This document shows positions 16,971-24,756 of a stretch of DNA of 36,784 bases, piece after piece. Within the stretch, counting starts at the first letter, position 1; each line of letters opens with the position of its first letter. The notes beneath the pieces were generated by a model. It was not told where the DNA came from and made no database searches. It worked only from the letters and a program-made list of their open reading frames with translations. This DNA comes from Labrenzia sp. DG1229 (lineage in GTDB: Bacteria; Pseudomonadota; Alphaproteobacteria; Rhizobiales; Stappiaceae), in NCBI RefSeq assembly GCF_000521215.1, contig NZ_KI928935.1, positions 18,602 through 55,385 on the forward strand, read 5' to 3'. Both the position numbers and the translations under genes were made by a program.

Positions 16971-17726
16971 CTACTCTCCCAGATAATGCTCTGTGTGCCA
17001 CATGCCCCTGATAGGAGCCGCGCCTTGATGGGTTACTTGAAATTCCTGCCACCATCTCGCGGCTTGCCAGATCGCTTCGGGGCAGCTGGCCCTGCTTTCC
17101 AGGCCGGGTGTCAGATCGTAACCGTTGGCCGAGCACAAAGCTTCGATAAAGGCCGCGGATGGTATTCCATATCCATCGAACAACGGGTTGTCTGCTCGCC
17201 CAACCCCCCAGACGTAACCCAGCCAAAGCAGAAGCAGCTCAACACAGTCGAGGTCGACACGTTGCTTCTTGAATTGCACTATCGTTTTTTTCATCTCGCT
17301 CAGTTTCACCGGTATCCGCATGACCGCAATGTTGGGGTACATGTTTTTGCTGGCGTAATTGGCAAGATGAGCCTGTTCCACGGCGTTGTCTGAAGGCGGG
17401 TAGCCAAATCCTTCGGCGGGCTCCAGAGAAATGTCCCAGGTAGCGCCTTTGTTTGTTGGGCCGGAGCCCTGAAGCAGGACGACATGTGACCAATGGCTGG
17501 GGCTCATGTCGTTCCTCAAGTGCCCCTGCGCCACCCGTGTGTGGAAATAGGACTTCTGTTTGCCGCCGATCAGGACAAGATAGGACATGCCCTTCGCGCC
17601 TTCTTCGTCCGCAAGCGTTTGGAGATGCCTTTTGACCCATTTCTCGTTGTCTTCGCTGCCACGTCTCTTTGCCTGAACAAACTCTGGATTACTCACCTTT
17701 GCCGTTGATGCCACAATATTCAGCAT
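16971..17726 (-). CDS. Permuted NlpC/P60 (papain-like) fold protein with Ser at the expected Cys position
   Basis: 251 residues, no signal peptide. I read it tentatively as a circularly permuted NlpC/P60 (YiiX/LRAT-like) protein. WSHVVLLQG holds the expected His81 in the first core strand. PNIAVMRIPV resembles the strand after the acidic residue. IPSAAFIEALCSANGYDLTPG resembles the 'CSxFV…G.dLtP' nucleophile helix, but Ser190 aligns with the Cys. Either the nucleophile is Ser, a nearby Cys (161 or 198) has taken over, or the protein is not an enzyme. CAGGAGA precedes the ATG. It lies 21 bases after the PhoD-like gene and should share its transcript. Confidence 0.45.
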   Translation of the reverse strand: MLNIVASTAKVSNPEFVQAKRRGSEDNEKWVKRHLQTLADEEGAKGMSYLVLIGGKQKSYFHTRVAQGHLRNDMSPSHWSHVVLLQGSGPTNKGATWDISLEPAEGFGYPPSDNAVEQAHLANYASKNMYPNIAVMRIPVKLSEMKKTIVQFKKQRVDLDCVELLLLWLGYVWGVGRADNPLFDGYGIPSAAFIEALCSANGYDLTPGLESRASCPEAIWQAARWWQEFQVTHQGAAPIRGMWHTEHYLGE

Positions 17727-17747
17727 TCGAAGTCTCCTGAAAATTCG

Positions 17748-19226
17748 TTACCTTAAAAGCCCCAGCGCAACTTCCCTGGGTTTGCCGGGATGCTTGTGTA
17801 TTTCGTAATACGTCACTTTTGCCTCGAGCGTATTGGCTGCCTTGCGCAAGGCAAGCATGGCAAACTGATCGCCCGTGTGTTTGTAGATGGTCTCTGTTCG
17901 ATAGCGCTTGCCGAAGACCTGTTGAGCGAAAAACGGTTCCGCATCGGGAGGCTTTGAATGTCGTGGCCAGCGAGACTTTTCGCCTCTGAAAAACTTCCGA
18001 AATCCGGCCCCGATGTTCTTGAGCTGATCACTTCCGACGGTCGTTACCAAAGACGATGGCGAACAAATGATTTCAATGAATTTGGTCCGCCCCGCTTCCT
18101 TTATCCTTGTGACGCGACCCCAATGAACATCACCCGTCAGAAGCAAGACAGGACGCCCTGCGTCGGAAAGTCGTTGGAGCGCTTTCACAATGCCCTCATA
18201 GTCGCCATAATTGGGAAGCATCCAGTCTGCGACGGCACCCTTGTATTCACCGACCGGCTTGTCGAGTAGGGATTGCCCGGTAACAACAGCGCCGATTTTC
18301 TTCTCTGCGATCAATCGATCCACCCAATCGTTCAATTGGGGCAATCCATCTGGAGCAAGGGTGGCACTGCGGTCTTCCTGTCTCTGCGAGCGTTGATCCA
18401 GCACAATGATTGAAACGGGATCGACATCGACTTCTATGTTGTCCCCGCGAACCGCCGGCGTGGCGCATTGGAATGCGTCATAGAGCTGGTCCGCTGCGTT
18501 CTTCCAGCGCGCTCGGGAATCCTGTTTCCAGGAATTCTGGATTATCGGAGATCTGTGGGGAAAGTTGTTCCAATATTCATGGTCATCGGGGCAAAACAAC
18601 GCCGGTGATGTTTTCAACAACGCGTCGAGGCCGAGATTTGAGGTCCAATTGGTTCGATAATAGTGTTGAAATCTTTCGGAAAGTTGCGCTTCGTCGTCCG
18701 GATAGTTATTGAGCGTGGGTAGGTCGAGATAGACCTGATCACCCATAAACAACGACAGGTCCTGGCGTTCTGAAGCCGGGATATTCGAATAGGTTCGTGC
18801 AACTTGCGCCTGCCGGTTTTCGGCCTGATGGAAACAGGAACACAGCAAAATGCGGAACCATGTGTCTGTCGCAATCGCTTCGGGAAACCGCCTTATGCTC
18901 AATTCGGCGGTCCCGCCATTTGCCGTAACCGATATCCGGTCGTAATTTGCCTTCGGATCCTCAACCGAAATCTCAAAGACACCGGTGAGCAGTGTCGAGC
19001 CGAATTTGTGTGATGGCGCGAGCGGACGCAGCGCTGCAGGCTCGACGGCCTTGCCGTTTATCTTCCATTTTGGTCGAGGGGCAGAGTTTTCGTCTTTGGC
19101 GTTCTCAACACACAGCCATACTCTTATCGTGTTCTTTGAAGAAACGCGCGGATGTAGTGTTAAGCTGGTCAAGGCTATGGACCTTACGGTTAAAAGCCAT
19201 AGTCTACTCAATTTGCGTTTTCGCAA
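17748..19226 (-). CDS. PhoD-like metallophosphatase
   Basis: About 492 residues. The N-terminal part (SKNTIRVWLCVEN) resembles the Fn3-like domain of PhoD enzymes. The catalytic domain has the binuclear-metal motifs in order: LLCSCFH, FMGDQVYLD, CPDDHEYWNN and LLTGDVHWGR; ISPSS-like ICSPSSLVTT follows. A phosphomonoesterase or phosphodiesterase function is likely. There is no convincing Tat (RR) or Sec signal, unlike secreted PhoD, so it may be cytosolic. The TTG at 19226 gives the longest frame, but the first 25 residues match nothing and the true start could be further in. It is the first gene of a two-gene minus-strand unit with the NlpC/P60-like gene. Confidence 0.75.
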   Translation of the reverse strand: MRKRKLSRLWLLTVRSIALTSLTLHPRVSSKNTIRVWLCVENAKDENSAPRPKWKINGKAVEPAALRPLAPSHKFGSTLLTGVFEISVEDPKANYDRISVTANGGTAELSIRRFPEAIATDTWFRILLCSCFHQAENRQAQVARTYSNIPASERQDLSLFMGDQVYLDLPTLNNYPDDEAQLSERFQHYYRTNWTSNLGLDALLKTSPALFCPDDHEYWNNFPHRSPIIQNSWKQDSRARWKNAADQLYDAFQCATPAVRGDNIEVDVDPVSIIVLDQRSQRQEDRSATLAPDGLPQLNDWVDRLIAEKKIGAVVTGQSLLDKPVGEYKGAVADWMLPNYGDYEGIVKALQRLSDAGRPVLLLTGDVHWGRVTRIKEAGRTKFIEIICSPSSLVTTVGSDQLKNIGAGFRKFFRGEKSRWPRHSKPPDAEPFFAQQVFGKRYRTETIYKHTGDQFAMLALRKAANTLEAKVTYYEIHKHPGKPREVALGLLR

Positions 19227-19615
19227 TCAAGGGTTTAATTAAAATTCTCGAACTACTTTTTCGATAAAGATCTCGTGCTTACTATTTCTCGCACCTGACA
19301 GGGCACCTGGCACGAGTTGCATGATTTCATCTCCAGAGACCAACAATTGTCAGCCTCCCCTGCTGCCAGCCTTCACCGCGCATCTGGGTCAGTTCATCAA
19401 AAACAGTTGGAAATATCAGGTACGGATCTGCAATTGAACTGATCTGGATTTGACCGCCGGACAAGGCGCTAGAAAATGGCGCCCGAAATGCGGTTCGACT
19501 GCAAGCTTTGATTGACAAAAGAGCGTCACGACGAGACGTTCGCCGCCACCCGCACCCGTTCAGGCGGTTCTGAGATGCACAGATCCGCCCTGGTTTCGAT
19601 CAACCGAGAAGAGGA
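19227..19615. other. 389-base gap between ilvE and the PhoD-like gene
   Basis: Both flanking genes are on the minus strand, so this stretch should hold the 3' end signal of ilvE and the promoter of the PhoD-like unit. It is richer in A and T near 19230–19290. A 63-codon minus frame at 19327–19518 shows no family features. I saw no U-tract hairpin and no tRNA. Confidence 0.4.
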
Positions 19616-20518
19616 TCAGCCGGCTGCCGCCTGCAAGGCAGGTGTATCGGGCCGCACGGCAGCATCATAGTCCTTCATGAGTGTTTCGATGATCTCGCCG
19701 ACCTCGAACTTGGTGCCGGCAATTTCCGAAACAGGCGTGACTTCCGCCGCCGTACCGGTCACGAAGCACTGCTCGAATTCGGGAATCTCTTCCGGCATGA
19801 TCTTGCGTTCGATCACCTCGATGCCACGATCCCGTGCAAGATCGATCACGGTGCGGCGGGTAATGCCGTCAAGGAAACAGTCAGGTGTCGGTGTGTGGAT
19901 CTTGCCTTCCCTGATGAAGAACACGTTGGCGCCCGTGCACTCGGCAACACGTCCACGCCAGTCCAGCATGAGCGCGTCAGTATAGCCTTTTTGTTCCGCT
20001 GCGTGTTTTGACACCGTGCAGATCATGTAAAGCCCGGCGGCCTTGGCCTTGAAGGGTGCCGTTTTCGGATCCGGACGGCGGTACTCCGCCATGTCGAGAC
20101 GGATCCCCTTCAATCTTTCCTCTGGCTTGAAGTAGCTCGGCCACTCCCAGGCCGCGATGGCCAGGTGAATGGTGTTGGTTTGCGCCGAGATGCCCATCAT
20201 TTCACTGCCGCGCCAGGCGACCGGACGGATATAGGCATCGGTCAGCTGCATGCGTGCCAGGGTTTCTTCCTTTGCGGCGTTGATCTGCTCGGCTGTCCAG
20301 GGGATCTCGAATCCGAGCGTACGGGCTGACTCCAGCAGCCGCTCGGTATGTTCCTCGCACTTGAATATCCGGCCACCATATGCGCGCTCACCTTCGAAGA
20401 CACTGCTGCCATAGTGCAAGCCATGACTCAGGATGTGGAGCTTCGCGTCCGACCAGGGTACGAACTCGCCATCATACCAGATATCACCACTGAGCTGATC
20501 AAAAGGCGTTCCAGCCAT
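19616..20518 (-). CDS. ilvE: Branched-chain amino acid aminotransferase
   Basis: A 300-residue class IV PLP enzyme that interconverts leucine, isoleucine and valine with their 2-oxo acids using glutamate/2-oxoglutarate, in the cytosol. IWYDGEFVPWSDAKLHILSH and LHYGSSVFEGERAYGG are the family's opening. The PLP lysine is Lys159 in KAKAAGLYM, the same number as in E. coli IlvE. AECTGANVFF and LDGITRRTVIDLARDRGIEVIER complete the site. It is divergent from a MarR gene; this neighbourhood (ilvE next to petP–petR) recurs in alphaproteobacteria. Confidence 0.95.
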   Translation of the reverse strand: MAGTPFDQLSGDIWYDGEFVPWSDAKLHILSHGLHYGSSVFEGERAYGGRIFKCEEHTERLLESARTLGFEIPWTAEQINAAKEETLARMQLTDAYIRPVAWRGSEMMGISAQTNTIHLAIAAWEWPSYFKPEERLKGIRLDMAEYRRPDPKTAPFKAKAAGLYMICTVSKHAAEQKGYTDALMLDWRGRVAECTGANVFFIREGKIHTPTPDCFLDGITRRTVIDLARDRGIEVIERKIMPEEIPEFEQCFVTGTAAEVTPVSEIAGTKFEVGEIIETLMKDYDAAVRPDTPALQAAAG

Positions 20519-20602
20519 GTTCCATCTCCAGCACGCTCATTGAGCGATTATTGAATTTTTGCTACAGACGCGAATAACGCCAAAGACTTGCGCCTGTATT
20601 TC

Positions 20603-20623
20603 TGCTGTATATTTTGCACAGCA
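20603..20623. promoter_or_regulatory. Inverted repeat in the ilvE/petP intergenic region
   Basis: TGCTGT at 20603–20608 and ACAGCA at 20618–20623 form a perfect 6-9-6 inverted repeat with an AT-rich centre. It lies 85 bases upstream of the ilvE start and 140 bases upstream of the MarR-family start. The size and AT-rich centre suit a dimeric winged-helix regulator such as the adjacent MarR protein, but this is only position-based inference. Confidence 0.3.
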
Positions 20624-20762
20624 CGCCAACTATCGGTATCCTGATGACCGCGGCAGCGTTGAACGGATTCGTTTATCACCCGATGCCTAAAAATGCATCT
20701 TTGAGACCGATCATTTCGCGCGCAGCTGCTGACAAGTAACAATCGACCAGAATTAAGTCAAT

Positions 20763-21320
20763 ATGACTGACGTAAATTTCAAACCGGCAATTTCACCCGT
20801 CCCGCGGGAAGAGGATGTTGCGTCAAATGATCCAGCTCAAAACGAGGCTGAGGACTCCTTGCCATATGACCTGATCGAGCTTCTGTTTTTCGCCTACAAG
20901 GATTTCACCGGCGACCCCGATGACGTCCTTGCCGAATTCGAATTCGGCCGGGCTCATCACCGTGTGCTTCACTTCGTGGAGAGAAATCCGGGCATCATGG
21001 TCACAGATCTGCTCGGAATATTGCGCATTACCAAACAGAGCCTTGGGCGCGTTCTCAAGCAGCTTGTCGATGCAGGTATCATCGAGCAGCGTGAGGGTCT
21101 GAATGACCGGCGGCAACGGCTGCTATATACGACGGAGCGAGGTCACACTCTCGCGGAAGAACTGGCACACCTGCAGCAAAGGCGCCTTGAACGTGCCCTA
21201 ATTGGATTGCCTGATGGCAGCGAGGAAATCGTGCGGCAGTTTCTGCTGCAGATGATCGATCCCGAGGCTCGCGCGGACATAATGAGACTTATCAGAAGCC
21301 CGTTCCCCCTGAAGGACTGA
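20763..21320 (+). CDS. petP: MarR-family transcriptional regulator (PetP-like)
   Basis: 185 residues with a central winged helix: FGRAHHRVLHFVERNPGIMVTDLLGILRITKQSLGRVLKQLVDAGIIEQREGLNDRRQRLLYTTERG, in which the recognition helix (TKQSLGRVLKQL) and the wing (NDRRQR) are typical of MarR. An acidic N-terminal extension of about 40 residues precedes it. It is followed 31 bases later by an OmpR-type response regulator. In Rhodobacter capsulatus the pair PetP (MarR-like) and PetR (OmpR-like) lies upstream of the cytochrome bc1 genes and is needed for growth; the gene order and types agree here, though no bc1 genes are in view. The symbol rests on that similarity. Confidence 0.8.
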   Translation: MTDVNFKPAISPVPREEDVASNDPAQNEAEDSLPYDLIELLFFAYKDFTGDPDDVLAEFEFGRAHHRVLHFVERNPGIMVTDLLGILRITKQSLGRVLKQLVDAGIIEQREGLNDRRQRLLYTTERGHTLAEELAHLQQRRLERALIGLPDGSEEIVRQFLLQMIDPEARADIMRLIRSPFPLKD

Positions 21321-21351
21321 CCAACGTCGAGTTAACAAGGAACAAAATGAC

Positions 21352-22050
21352 GTGAAAGCCCAGGTGCCCGACGACAATGCCAACCATATCCTCCTGGTGG
21401 ATGACGACAAGCGGATCAGGGACCTGCTCTCAAGGTTGCTAAAGGAAAACGGCTACCGGGTTTCCACTGCCGCCAATTCCGCCGAAGCGCGCACGTGCCT
21501 TTCCGGCCTCGAATTCGATCTGATCATCCTGGATGTGATGATGCCCGGCGAAACAGGCCTTGAGCTCGCAGTTTCCCTGCGCGAGGAGTCCGAGGTTCCT
21601 ATCCTCATGCTCACGGCCAGGTCCGAAGCCACGGACCGTATTGCCGGGCTGGAGGCAGGTGTCGACGACTATTTGCCCAAGCCTTTCGAGCCACGGGAAC
21701 TGATGCTCAGAATGGCTGCGATCCTGCGCAGGGGGAACACTCAGCCCGCCATCGCCAGTGAAGAGATCCGGTTCGGACCGTTTTCATTCAACAGCTCCAG
21801 AGGCGAGCTCAAGAACGGTGACAGTCAGGTGCGACTGACGGACAGGGAAAAACAGATCCTGTCGATCTTCGCAGAACAACCGGGAGCCACAGTGCCGCGC
21901 CACAAGATCGTCGGCGGCGAGAGCGGCCTCGGCGAACGCACGGTTGATGTTCAGATCAATAGATTAAGGCGCAAGATCGAAACGGATCCGGGCAATCCGA
22001 TCTACCTGCAGACTGTTCGCGGCATTGGCTATCGACTGGCGTGTGATTGA
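21352..22050 (+). CDS. petR: OmpR-family response regulator (PetR-like)
   Basis: 232 residues. The receiver domain (about 12–125) has the acidic pair in LLVDDDKRI, the phospho-acceptor Asp61 in LIILDVMMPGETG, Thr in MLTARSE and Lys in PKPFEP. The winged-helix DNA-binding domain (about 135–232) ends with ERTVDVQINRLRRKIE and TVRGIGYRL. The GTG at 21352 has AAGGAAC nearby and is preferred. The stop overlaps or abuts the histidine kinase gene, so they form a two-component pair. Its similarity to PetR is by order and family. Confidence 0.88.
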   Translation: MKAQVPDDNANHILLVDDDKRIRDLLSRLLKENGYRVSTAANSAEARTCLSGLEFDLIILDVMMPGETGLELAVSLREESEVPILMLTARSEATDRIAGLEAGVDDYLPKPFEPRELMLRMAAILRRGNTQPAIASEEIRFGPFSFNSSRGELKNGDSQVRLTDREKQILSIFAEQPGATVPRHKIVGGESGLGERTVDVQINRLRRKIETDPGNPIYLQTVRGIGYRLACD

Positions 22051-22061
22051 GCAATTGTCGA

Positions 22062-23456
22062 ATGGCCAATCCTGAAATCCTGCTCCGGCGTTTCTCACAA
22101 TCAGCATTTTTGAAGCCGATACTGCATGTCTACAGGGCGGTTTCGCGCTTCATGTACCGGATCATGCCGAAAGGGCTCTACACCCGGACCTTCCTGATCA
22201 TCATTGCCCCGATCGTCATCCTCCAATCTGTGCTGGTATTCGTCTTCATGGAACGCCACTACCAGCTCGTGTCCAGAAGGATGTCGGAAGCGGTGGTGCG
22301 GGAAATCGCAGCCATTGTGTATGTGCTGGAGCACTATCCGCAGGATCCCGACTACACCAATATCGAACAACTCGCCTCAAACGCCCTCGGCATGTCCACC
22401 ACGATCCTGCCCCTTGAGCCACTCCCGCCGCCGACATCCAAGCCCTTCTTCGATGTGATCGACAAGGAACTCAGTCTCGCGATCAGCCGAAAAATCGGCA
22501 AGCCGTTCTGGATCGACACCGTTGGACGCTCACGATTTGTCGAAATCCGGATCCAGTTGAAGGACTCCATTCTCAGGGTCTTCACACGTCGTAGCCAGAC
22601 CTTTGCCTCCAATTCCCACATCTTCCTGGTCTGGATGTTTTCCACGTCGCTCGTCCTGCTGATCATCGCGCTGTTGTTTCTCAGGAACCAGATCCGTCCC
22701 ATTGTTCGTCTTGCCAACGCTGCGGAGGCATTCGGCAAGGGCCGTCCCGTCGACAATTTCCGCGCCAGCGGCGCCCGCGAGGTTCGCCGTGCCAGCCTTG
22801 CCTTTATCGATATGCGCCGGCGAATCGAGCGCCAGATCGAGCAGCGAACGACGATGCTGGCAGGTGTCAGTCACGACCTCAGAACCATCCTGACACGTCT
22901 CAGGCTGCAACTCGCATTCCTCGGCGAAACGCCCGAAAGCGAAGCCATGCGCAAGGACGTCGATGAGATGAGCAACATGCTGGAAGACTACTTGGCATTT
23001 GCCAAGGGCGACGCGGACGAGGAAACCCGGTCCACGGACATCGCCCTGCTGCTGGAGGAGTTGGAAGAAGAATCCGAGATTTCCGGATTTCTGGTCACGA
23101 CCTCTTTTGACGGGCCATCGGAAGCCGAAGTCAAGCGGCTATCGATGAAGCGTTGCCTGTCCAACCTCGTGACCAATGGCTGCAAATACGGCAACCGCGT
23201 AGAAGTATCCGGAGGCATCGATCGGGGCTGGCTGACCGTTACCGTCGATGACGACGGCCCGGGTATTCCTGAAGAAGAGCGGAGCCTTGCCTTTCGTGCC
23301 TTTTACCGGCTGGACCTTGCCAGAAATCAGGACGAGACGGGAAGCGGCCTGGGCCTTGCCATCGCCCGCGATGTTGCGCGGGCCCATGGCGGTGATCTTT
23401 ATCTCGAAGACAGTCCGCTCGGAGGTCTGAGGGCCAGGCTCAGGGTGCCTGCGTAA
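22062..23456 (+). CDS. EnvZ-like sensor histidine kinase
   Basis: 464 residues from the ATG at 22062; a TTG at 22047, overlapping the regulator's stop, would add five. TM1 is at about 42–63 and TM2 at about 186–207, enclosing a periplasmic domain of about 120 residues, followed by a HAMP domain. The H box is GVSHDLRTILTRLRLQL with His271; the proline usual in EnvZ (RTPLTR) is Ile here, as I recall for many alphaproteobacterial homologues. The N box NLVTNGCKYG, G1 VDDDGPGIP and G2 GSGLGLAI are intact. It should phosphorylate the adjacent PetR-like regulator. The signal is unknown. It converges with csaA, 21 bases away. Confidence 0.9.
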   Translation: MANPEILLRRFSQSAFLKPILHVYRAVSRFMYRIMPKGLYTRTFLIIIAPIVILQSVLVFVFMERHYQLVSRRMSEAVVREIAAIVYVLEHYPQDPDYTNIEQLASNALGMSTTILPLEPLPPPTSKPFFDVIDKELSLAISRKIGKPFWIDTVGRSRFVEIRIQLKDSILRVFTRRSQTFASNSHIFLVWMFSTSLVLLIIALLFLRNQIRPIVRLANAAEAFGKGRPVDNFRASGAREVRRASLAFIDMRRRIERQIEQRTTMLAGVSHDLRTILTRLRLQLAFLGETPESEAMRKDVDEMSNMLEDYLAFAKGDADEETRSTDIALLLEELEEESEISGFLVTTSFDGPSEAEVKRLSMKRCLSNLVTNGCKYGNRVEVSGGIDRGWLTVTVDDDGPGIPEEERSLAFRAFYRLDLARNQDETGSGLGLAIARDVARAHGGDLYLEDSPLGGLRARLRVPA

Positions 23457-23477
23457 ACACTCGGGCCCGTGCCGTTC

Positions 23478-23819
23478 TCAGTAAAGCCGACCACCGACTG
23501 GAACATCTTTGTCCGGCGTCAGGAGAACGACCTCACCTTCCTCGTCCGGAGCGCCGAGCGTCAGAACTTCCGACCTGACCGGTCCGATCTGGCGTGGCGG
23601 AAAATTGACGACGGCCATCACCAGTTTTCCAACGAGGCTTTCCGGCGTGTAGTGTTTCGTGATCTGGGCCGACGTCTTCTTGATCCCGATCTCGGAACCG
23701 AAATCGATCCGCATCTTGTAGGCGGGTTTGCGCGCTTCCGGGAATTCCTCCGCTTCGACGACCTTACCGACCCGGACATCCACTTTCAGAAAATCGTCAA
23801 AACTGATTTCGTCGCTCAT
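23478..23819 (-). CDS. csaA: tRNA-binding protein CsaA
   Basis: 113 residues from the ATG at 23819, preceded by AAAGGGTGG; this is the normal length for CsaA, so a longer frame starting at 23888 is rejected. The single OB-fold tRNA-binding domain begins ISFDDFLKVDVRVGKVVEAEEFPEARKPAYKMRIDFG and ends VGGRLY, close to the Bacillus and Thermus proteins (F-x-KVD-x-RVG, NFPPRQIG). CsaA binds tRNA and shows export-related chaperone activity in Bacillus; its role in alphaproteobacteria is unclear. It may be transcribed with the TetR-like gene upstream (68 bases). Confidence 0.92.
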   Translation of the reverse strand: MSDEISFDDFLKVDVRVGKVVEAEEFPEARKPAYKMRIDFGSEIGIKKTSAQITKHYTPESLVGKLVMAVVNFPPRQIGPVRSEVLTLGAPDEEGEVVLLTPDKDVPVGGRLY

Positions 23820-23887
23820 GAACCACCCTTTACTTTTCACAAGCGAACATGGACTCCCTCCGAACTCGGCGCAAGCCCGAAGCTGCA

Positions 23888-24589
23888 TTAGACCCTTGCC
23901 GGTTCTTCTTCGGCATATGCTGCATCGTGATCGGGCTCATCCTCTGAATGCCGACCCTGTCTGTGCCTGGATTTCGAAGCCTTTTTCAGGAATGACCGCA
24001 CCCCCTTCGCAAACCCTTCAAGTCCGTTCAGGCGTTTCATGAACGAGGTGCCATTGTCCAGTTCCTTGTCGAGGCGTGCCATCGTCCGGGGCATGCCCTC
24101 GTCCGCCTCGTCCAGCCAGACCCTGACGACACGCGCAAAGGCAACGGCAAGTCCCTGGGCGACGATCCCGCCCTTGAACCCGGACACCTCAATCCCTGCG
24201 GCAATCAGCATCCACTTCTGCGAACGGGTTTCCAGCCGGTTGAAATCGAGCGCGAGCGCCGGATCGCGGCGTGCGGCCCTGTGCAACGACCGGACTGCTT
24301 CCTTGTGGTCCGCAAGCACATCGATGCGCGCCATGAGCACGTCGAACAGGCGGTCACGAGGCGGCTGGTCTTCCATATCCTCGTCGCGCTCATCAAGCAC
24401 CTGCGTGTCGATCTTTTCGGCAAACGCGGCGACAAGGTCGAGTTTGGAGGCATAGGAACTGCGCATGTCGGAGAGCTTGACCTTCGCCTTCTCAGCGACG
24501 AGTGGCAGCGACACGTCTTCGTAAGGGTGGTCGGAAAGAAGGCTCAGAAACGTCTGAAGGATCTTCTGCTTGGTCTTTGCGGTCGTCAT
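23888..24589 (-). CDS. TetR-family / COQ9-like protein
   Basis: 233 residues from the ATG at 24589 with GGGAG about eleven bases upstream; a longer frame to 24727 has no support. The N-terminal part (KQKILQTFLSLLSDHPYEDVSLPLVAEKAKVKLSDMRSSYASKLDLVAAF) has the TetR helix-turn-helix layout, though the turn (VKLSDMRSSYAS) differs from canonical. The remainder (RDRLFDVLMARIDVLADHKEAVRSLHRAARRDP) resembles the COQ9 ubiquinone-biosynthesis fold, itself related to TetR. The C-terminus is a charged tail (from about residue 200), rich in Lys/Arg and then Asp/Glu. It could be a DNA-binding regulator or a lipid-binding COQ9-like factor. Confidence 0.65.
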   Translation of the reverse strand: MTTAKTKQKILQTFLSLLSDHPYEDVSLPLVAEKAKVKLSDMRSSYASKLDLVAAFAEKIDTQVLDERDEDMEDQPPRDRLFDVLMARIDVLADHKEAVRSLHRAARRDPALALDFNRLETRSQKWMLIAAGIEVSGFKGGIVAQGLAVAFARVVRVWLDEADEGMPRTMARLDKELDNGTSFMKRLNGLEGFAKGVRSFLKKASKSRHRQGRHSEDEPDHDAAYAEEEPARV

Positions 24590-24635
24590 GGAGCAGTCTC
24601 CCAATGGTCTTTGTATGGAAAGATAGGAGACCTTT

Positions 24636-24668
24636 GCTGCGGCGAAAAGAGCGGCGCTCCGCCGCAGC
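24636..24668 (-). other. Strong two-part stem-loop between proC and the TetR/COQ9-like gene
   Basis: GCTGCGGCG at 24636–24644 pairs perfectly with CGCCGCAGC at 24660–24668. Inside, GAGC (24649–24652) pairs with GCTC (24656–24659) around a GGC loop, with a four-base bulge on one side only. On the minus strand it lies 88 bases after the proC stop and 46 bases before the TetR-like start. No U-tract follows on either strand, so it is either a processing or stability element or a weak terminator. Confidence 0.6.
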
Positions 24669-24756
24669 TCCTGAAATTGCGTGCATTTCCTGAGGAATGT
24701 TCGCTCAACACCCGACAAAAGCTGCAATCCGGCCCGTGCGTGCGGAGTGCAAGATG

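Noticed and set aside
22861..22905. Histidine kinase H box lacking the usual proline (RTILTR)
   Set aside because: I recall the same change in many alphaproteobacterial EnvZ-like kinases, so it is not evidence of a defect.
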